Positions 23,537 to 27,454 of a stretch of 27,454 nucleotides of DNA are shown here, piece by piece; position 1 is the first letter of the stretch; each line of letters starts with the position of its first letter. The notes below the pieces were generated by a model. The model did no database searches and was not told where the DNA came from. It saw only the letters and a program-made list of their open reading frames with translations. Source of the DNA: an uncultured Verrucomicrobiota bacterium (GTDB taxonomy: Bacteria; Verrucomicrobiota; Verrucomicrobiae; Verrucomicrobiales; DEV007); the NCBI GenBank assembly GCA_902591645.1, contig CACJBM010000022.1:1-27454 (forward strand). Direction: 5' to 3'. The translations under genes were made by a program, and so were the position numbers.

Positions 23537-25507
23537 ATGAAAAAAATACACCTCATCGTTATTTTTTGTTTTCTATCAATTAGCTCAGGCCGAGCAGATG
23601 ATAATATTTTCTCTCGATCCCCTTACCTGCAACTTGCCACTGATTCATCGATTCACATTGTTTGGCGGACCAAAATTAAAATGAACCCAATAATTAGATT
23701 TGGAAAAGATATGGATGATCTAGAAGAAAAAATAGGATCAGAATTTATCTTGGAGCGCCGGACTCTAGATGAATCCGATAAATCAATTAATGATGCATCA
23801 TCACTATTTGATGCTCCTGAAGGAACTCGCCAATTTGAAGCTAAGATTTCTAATTTAGATCCAAATTCAACCTACTACTACTCCGTGTTCAATGGGGAAA
23901 AGCGCCTGACCCCAAAAGATTCAAGTTACTATTTTAAAACACATCCAAAACCAGGATCAAAATCACCTCTCTATTTTTGGGTAGTTGGAGATTCCGGAAC
24001 CGGAGGAGAAAACCAAGCAAAAGTTCACACTGCAATGCGTAAGTATAATCAGGTTAAAAATCTAGAACTAGATATGTATATTCATGTTGGAGACATGGCC
24101 TATACAAGCGGAACTGATGGTGAGTTCTCAGAACGATTTTTCAAAATGTATGAACCGACCCTACGCAACACAGTCTGCTGGGCTGCTATGGGAAATCATG
24201 AAGGCAAGACATCAAAAGGGGAAGATGGAATCGGCCCTTATTATGATGCATATATTTGCCCTAAGGCAGCTGAAGCAGGTGGATTACCTTCGGGGAAAGA
24301 AGCCTATTATTCTTTCGATTATGGCAAAGTTCATTTCATTGTTCTTGACTCTCATGATCTTGATAGAAGACCAACGGGGGCCATGGCTCAATGGCTAAAG
24401 GCAGATCTAGAAAAAACAAAAGCTGAATGGCTCATCGCATATTTCCATCATCCCCCATACACCAAGGGATCACATGATAGTGACAAGGAACAACAACTCA
24501 TAGAAATGAGAGAACACATTATGCCAATACTAGAAAGCGGAGGTGTCGATATCGTGTTCACTGGCCATTCACACATCTATGAAAGATCAATGCTTATCAA
24601 TGGCGCCTATGTAACACCAACTGTTTCTGATGGAGTTATTCTTGATGATGGAGACGGCAATCCTAATGGCGATGGACCCTATATAAAGAGCGCAGGACTT
24701 GTGCCACATAACGGCACTGTCCAAGTTGTTGCTGGACATGGAGGCACTAAAGTAAGCAGAAAAGGCACAATGCCAATTATGCGATCCATATTTGTTGAGA
24801 ATGGATCAGTGCTTGTCTCCATTTCAGACAATGTTTTGACGGGCACGATGCTTAACCTTGATGGACTCATCCGCGATACATTTGCAATCAAAAAAGAAGG
24901 AACCGTAATCCATTCACCAATAGAAAACCCTTGGAACCCTGTCACCGGCAAAAAACCAATCAAAAAGAAATCAATTAGCAGAGGCATAAAAGTGCCACCA
25001 GTTGCGAAGATGATTATAAGAAAAAATTCCCAATGGGCCTACTTTTTTGGTAATGAAGATCCTCCAGAAAATTGGAATACGTTAGCATTCAACCACTCTT
25101 CCTGGAAAAAAGGTGAATCAGGTTTCGGATTTGGGGATAACGATGACAGGACCGTTCTAGAAAACATGAAAAATAAATACTCAACACTTTATCTGCGCAG
25201 GAGTTTTGCTTTGCCAGAAGGAATAGATTACAAAAAAATCGGACTCGTTGTCTCTTATGATGACGCTTTCATTGCGTACCTTAATGGGAAGGAGATTTTG
25301 CGAGTTGGCATTGAATCAGGGAACGGAAGAAAAGCCCGCAACATCAGTCCACACGAAGCAGAAAATAAATTTGAGTATTTTCCCTTTGATACGAACGCAA
25401 TTAAAGCCCTCGAAGGGGGCGTTAACATGCTTGCAATAGAAGGACACAACCATGAAAGGAAAAGTTCAGACTTCACAATCCACCCTACTCTGATCCTTAA
25501 AAAGTAA
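23537..25507 (+). CDS. secreted purple acid phosphatase-like metallophosphoesterase with C-terminal jelly-roll module
   Basis: 656 residues, signal peptide 1-20 (ends SSGRA). A fibronectin-like N-terminal domain typical of purple acid phosphatases covers 25-136 (RSPYLQLATDSSIHIVWRT; LDPNSTYYYSV). The metallophosphoesterase domain follows (145-430) with the dinuclear-site motifs GDSG (Asp152), GDMAY (Asp186), GNHE (Asn220, His221), FHHPP (304-307 region) and GHSHIYER (343-350). A basic linker rich in Lys and Pro leads to a beta-rich module (490-656; FNHSSWKKGESGFGFGDND, YDDAFIAYLNGKEILR) that recurs in the CotH protein. Likely hydrolyses phosphate esters in the periplasm or outside. The stop overlaps the ATG of the TPR gene as TAATG, so the two are translationally coupled. 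Confidence 0.9.
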   Translation: MKKIHLIVIFCFLSISSGRADDNIFSRSPYLQLATDSSIHIVWRTKIKMNPIIRFGKDMDDLEEKIGSEFILERRTLDESDKSINDASSLFDAPEGTRQFEAKISNLDPNSTYYYSVFNGEKRLTPKDSSYYFKTHPKPGSKSPLYFWVVGDSGTGGENQAKVHTAMRKYNQVKNLELDMYIHVGDMAYTSGTDGEFSERFFKMYEPTLRNTVCWAAMGNHEGKTSKGEDGIGPYYDAYICPKAAEAGGLPSGKEAYYSFDYGKVHFIVLDSHDLDRRPTGAMAQWLKADLEKTKAEWLIAYFHHPPYTKGSHDSDKEQQLIEMREHIMPILESGGVDIVFTGHSHIYERSMLINGAYVTPTVSDGVILDDGDGNPNGDGPYIKSAGLVPHNGTVQVVAGHGGTKVSRKGTMPIMRSIFVENGSVLVSISDNVLTGTMLNLDGLIRDTFAIKKEGTVIHSPIENPWNPVTGKKPIKKKSISRGIKVPPVAKMIIRKNSQWAYFFGNEDPPENWNTLAFNHSSWKKGESGFGFGDNDDRTVLENMKNKYSTLYLRRSFALPEGIDYKKIGLVVSYDDAFIAYLNGKEILRVGIESGNGRKARNISPHEAENKFEYFPFDTNAIKALEGGVNMLAIEGHNHERKSSDFTIHPTLILKK

Positions 25508-26439
25508 TGAACAAGAAACTCTTCAGGATCCATTTGTTTTCTGTTCTTTTTTTTGTGACTCTAGGATCACATGCACTATCCCATCACGACACAAAGGCCC
25601 TAATCGAACAATTAAGTAAAAGAATAAATTCAGGTGAATCAACGGCAGAAAATTATTATAGACGCGCAATTGAGTACCGTGTATTAGGCCAACTAAAAGA
25701 AGCTGAAAATGATCTGAGAATAGCTCTACAGCGTAACGCAAACTTCACCCTAGCTAGACGAGAAATAACTCGAATACTAAGCAAACAAGGCCAACATAAA
25801 CTTGCAATTCTCTCTGCTGAAAAAGTGATTACTACAGCAACAACACAAAGAGAGAAGTCCTCTGCAATGATCCTTCTTGCACGCATGCTATTAAATGCTG
25901 GAGAACCATTAGAGGCAATTAAATACAGCTCTACAGCATTTAAATTAAATCCCAATGGCAAATTAGAATGGTATCTATTGCATGCTCGTTTATTGGGAGA
26001 ACTAAAACGGGACAATGAAAGACCCGAAATTCTTCATAAAGGCTATCTGTTAACAGGTAGCATCGTATTGCGTAATACTTGGATAGACTCACTTCTTGAA
26101 TGCAAAAAATATGAAACAGCTCTGCCAATCATAGAAAAAGAATTAATATCAAGTAGACTCAAGAGCTCCTGGAAACTCAGAAGAGCAAAAGCATATATAG
26201 GAATCGGAAAAATTAATGATGCAATGAATGATCTTAGAATGTGTCTAAAAGAATTAGACCAAAGGATTCATCCAAAAAAACCTGACATGACATTGATAGC
26301 AGATCGAGGAATGGCAAATGCATTACTTGGAAACATCGAAGCGGCTAAAAATGATCTTTCTCACCTCATTCATATAGGTGCTGAAAAATGGGTTACTGTC
26401 CATTTAAATAAAGCTATTTCTTTGATGGAGAATCAATAA
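25507..26439 (+). CDS. secreted tetratricopeptide-repeat protein
   Basis: 310 residues. A signal peptide is likely at about 1-25 (hydrophobic core LFSVLFFVTLG, then SHALS). The mature protein is alpha-helical with TPR motifs, for example AENYYRRAIEYRVLGQLKEA (47-66), a repeat around 117-150 (AMILLARMLLNAGEPLEAIK) and one near 222-255 (WKLRRAKAYIGIGKINDAMN). TPR proteins hold partners rather than catalyse. The one-base overlap with the phosphatase gene suggests the phosphatase is the partner or shares its location (inference). It has no catalytic motif. It is convergent with the Glu-Pro repeat gene. Confidence 0.85.
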   Translation: MNKKLFRIHLFSVLFFVTLGSHALSHHDTKALIEQLSKRINSGESTAENYYRRAIEYRVLGQLKEAENDLRIALQRNANFTLARREITRILSKQGQHKLAILSAEKVITTATTQREKSSAMILLARMLLNAGEPLEAIKYSSTAFKLNPNGKLEWYLLHARLLGELKRDNERPEILHKGYLLTGSIVLRNTWIDSLLECKKYETALPIIEKELISSRLKSSWKLRRAKAYIGIGKINDAMNDLRMCLKELDQRIHPKKPDMTLIADRGMANALLGNIEAAKNDLSHLIHIGAEKWVTVHLNKAISLMENQ

Positions 26440-26471
26440 ATTAATCTAGCATTATAGCTCTAGATATAATT

Positions 26472-27454
26472 TTAAGGAATCTCTTCTCCAGAACCAGTGT
26501 AGCGCCACTCGAGCACACGATTACCTGAAATGATGGCCATCCCTTCAGTGTCAAATGTACCAAATAAACTCGTGGTAGGATAAGTAACGGTCGCAGTCCA
26601 ATATGGTTTTCCTTTCCACATCTGTGGCCTTACTAGCCCCCAACGCTTAATCTTCCCCAACGTTATCTCTGTGACCTCTTTTCTTTGAATACTTGCAATC
26701 ATTGCAGGATAGCCCCGCGCAGTCCTCTCAGGAGGAGAGCCGAGCTGAGATTCATATTTATCCATCTCCTCCGAAGTCATAGGCCTGACAATGTCTCCAT
26801 TGAATCCATATTCGCCTCGAGAAAAAGGTTCAGGTTCAGGTTCAGGTTCAGGTTCAGGTTCAGGTTCAGGTTCAGGTTCAAAAGGAACATCAACTGGTTC
26901 TGGGTCCTCCGGTGGATTTATCTCTTCCTTATTATCATCTTCTTTATTAATAGGAGATGATTCCTTTGGTTTGGGCGGCCTCTTAAACTCTTCTCTGTAT
27001 CGGCGTAATTTGAGAGCTTTTTCAAGCTGATCTGATTTTGTTAACTCGAGTTGCAATTCAGCAAGGCTTCGATCTGTTGCATAAAGAGCTTCGCCATCTC
27101 TACTCCTCTTTAAATTATTTACTCTAAATACGAATTGATCATACTGAGATCTCATTTTCCTCACATAATCAGGAGCCGCCTCTATGTCCTTAGATTTTCT
27201 GGTATCATTTGCTTTAATCCTACCAATTTCAGCTTCCAAAGCATTAATGGCTCTGACAGCTCCAATCTTAACCATTCTTTCCTTAGCAACACCAAGAGCA
27301 TCTGAATATTTGTCATTCAATTTAGACATATAACCAATGTGCTTTTCCTCATTAGCAGTGAGAGCAATTTCATATTTCTTTAATGGCTCAAGTTGCTCCT
27401 CTGAAAGAAAATCGGGGATGTCTGGCTGCCCCTCTACTACACTAAAAAGCTGCC
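26472..27454 (-). CDS. coiled-coil protein with Glu-Pro repeat linker, 5' end cut by window edge
   Basis: The frame stays open to the window end: before the internal ATG at 27329 it reads on through QLEPLKKYEIALTANEEKHI, so the gene starts outside and 326 codons are visible. The first about 140 residues are charged helix, probably coiled coil, with the pattern YxxxLxxxYxxA...G...AINALEAEIGRIKA, similar to helical-hairpin segments I know from PVC-group proteins. Then comes a Pro/Glu-rich linker with nine consecutive Glu-Pro pairs, comparable to periplasm-spanning TonB linkers. A compact C-terminal part of about 110 residues follows (WGLVRPQMWKGKPYW, TYPTTSLFG). I do not recognise the C-terminal family. 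A cell-envelope role is suggested only by the linker, and a signal peptide cannot be judged. Confidence 0.75.
   Translation of the reverse strand, partial: QLFSVVEGQPDIPDFLSEEQLEPLKKYEIALTANEEKHIGYMSKLNDKYSDALGVAKERMVKIGAVRAINALEAEIGRIKANDTRKSKDIEAAPDYVRKMRSQYDQFVFRVNNLKRSRDGEALYATDRSLAELQLELTKSDQLEKALKLRRYREEFKRPPKPKESSPINKEDDNKEEINPPEDPEPVDVPFEPEPEPEPEPEPEPEPEPFSRGEYGFNGDIVRPMTSEEMDKYESQLGSPPERTARGYPAMIASIQRKEVTEITLGKIKRWGLVRPQMWKGKPYWTATVTYPTTSLFGTFDTEGMAIISGNRVLEWRYTGSGEEIP
26827..26880. repeat. hexanucleotide tandem repeat (GGTTCA)9
   Basis: Nine perfect GGTTCA units with no interruption. On the coding (-) strand they read GAACCT, giving nine Glu-Pro pairs. Because the unit is six bases, copy-number change keeps the reading frame and only alters linker length. 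Confidence 0.97.

Noticed and set aside
26444..26465. Possible terminator in the convergent gap (ATCTAG / CTAGAT arms)
   Set aside because: Only six A/T-rich pairs with a ten-base loop and an interrupted T run; too weak to call.
26827..26880. CRISPR-like array
   Set aside because: The repeat unit is six bases with no spacers and lies inside a coding frame.
26685..27030. Open frames on the + strand with (Ser-Gly)n or (Arg-Phe)n runs
   Set aside because: These are the other readings of the GGTTCA repeat; the minus-strand frame continues as a long protein-like sequence on both sides.

Overview
The window looks like a chromosomal segment of a heterotrophic, probably aquatic PVC-group bacterium, most likely Verrucomicrobiota, with Planctomycetota as the alternative. 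The reasons are the gene families: a planctomycete-type cytochrome/DUF1549/DUF1553 gene coupled to a Tat-exported DUF1501 gene, two secreted sulfatases, a secreted Gfo/Idh/MocA oxidoreductase, a PQQ-type beta-propeller, and a giant secreted CotH/lamin-tail protein. GC content is about 40% by eye, and most start codons lack a Shine-Dalgarno sequence. There are no rRNA, tRNA, CRISPR, phage or transposase genes that I can see, and no gene-free stretch exceeds 300 bases. The longest is 2164-2418.

Layout. 1-840: 3' part of a DUF1501 gene. 949-2163 (-): a compact protein-kinase-like domain fused to a PP2C phosphatase. 2164-2418: intergenic region with a near-consensus sigma-54 promoter and two inverted repeats. 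2419-3429: glutamine synthetase type II, followed by a strong terminator. 3541-5415 (-): sulfatase with a HEAT-like tail, divergent from a PQQ-like propeller (5549-6781). 6816-8270 (-): Tat-dependent oxidoreductase. 8379-8972 (-): thrH. 9110-10153: CNNM-type membrane protein. 10193-13857 (-): DUF1501 gene and its c-type cytochrome/DUF1553 partner, overlapping as TAATG. 14030-15568: second sulfatase. 15642-19922: the 1426-residue CotH protein. 19972-20961: tsaD. 20969-21850 (-): conserved gene of uncertain function. 21981-23063: M42 aminopeptidase. 23079-23438 (-): unusual glutaredoxin. 23537-26439: purple-acid-phosphatase-like protein coupled by TAATG to a TPR protein. 26472-27454 (-): coiled-coil protein with a Glu-Pro repeat, cut by the window edge.

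How the genes fit together. The secreted sulfatases, DUF1501/DUF1553 pairs, oxidoreductase, propeller and phosphatase fit an envelope or extracellular programme for sulfated polysaccharides and organic phosphate. This is inferred from family membership; no substrate can be read from the sequence. Interspersed are housekeeping genes: tsaD for tRNA t6A, thrH for serine/threonine metabolism, and glnII for ammonium assimilation. No single new system spanning several genes is demonstrable. The strongest leads are the sigma-54/palindrome control region of glnII, the kinase-PP2C fusion, and the CotH protein. In the CotH protein a jelly-roll-like module appears to be inserted into two other domains and recurs at the end of the phosphatase, and part of the gene differs in GC from the rest.
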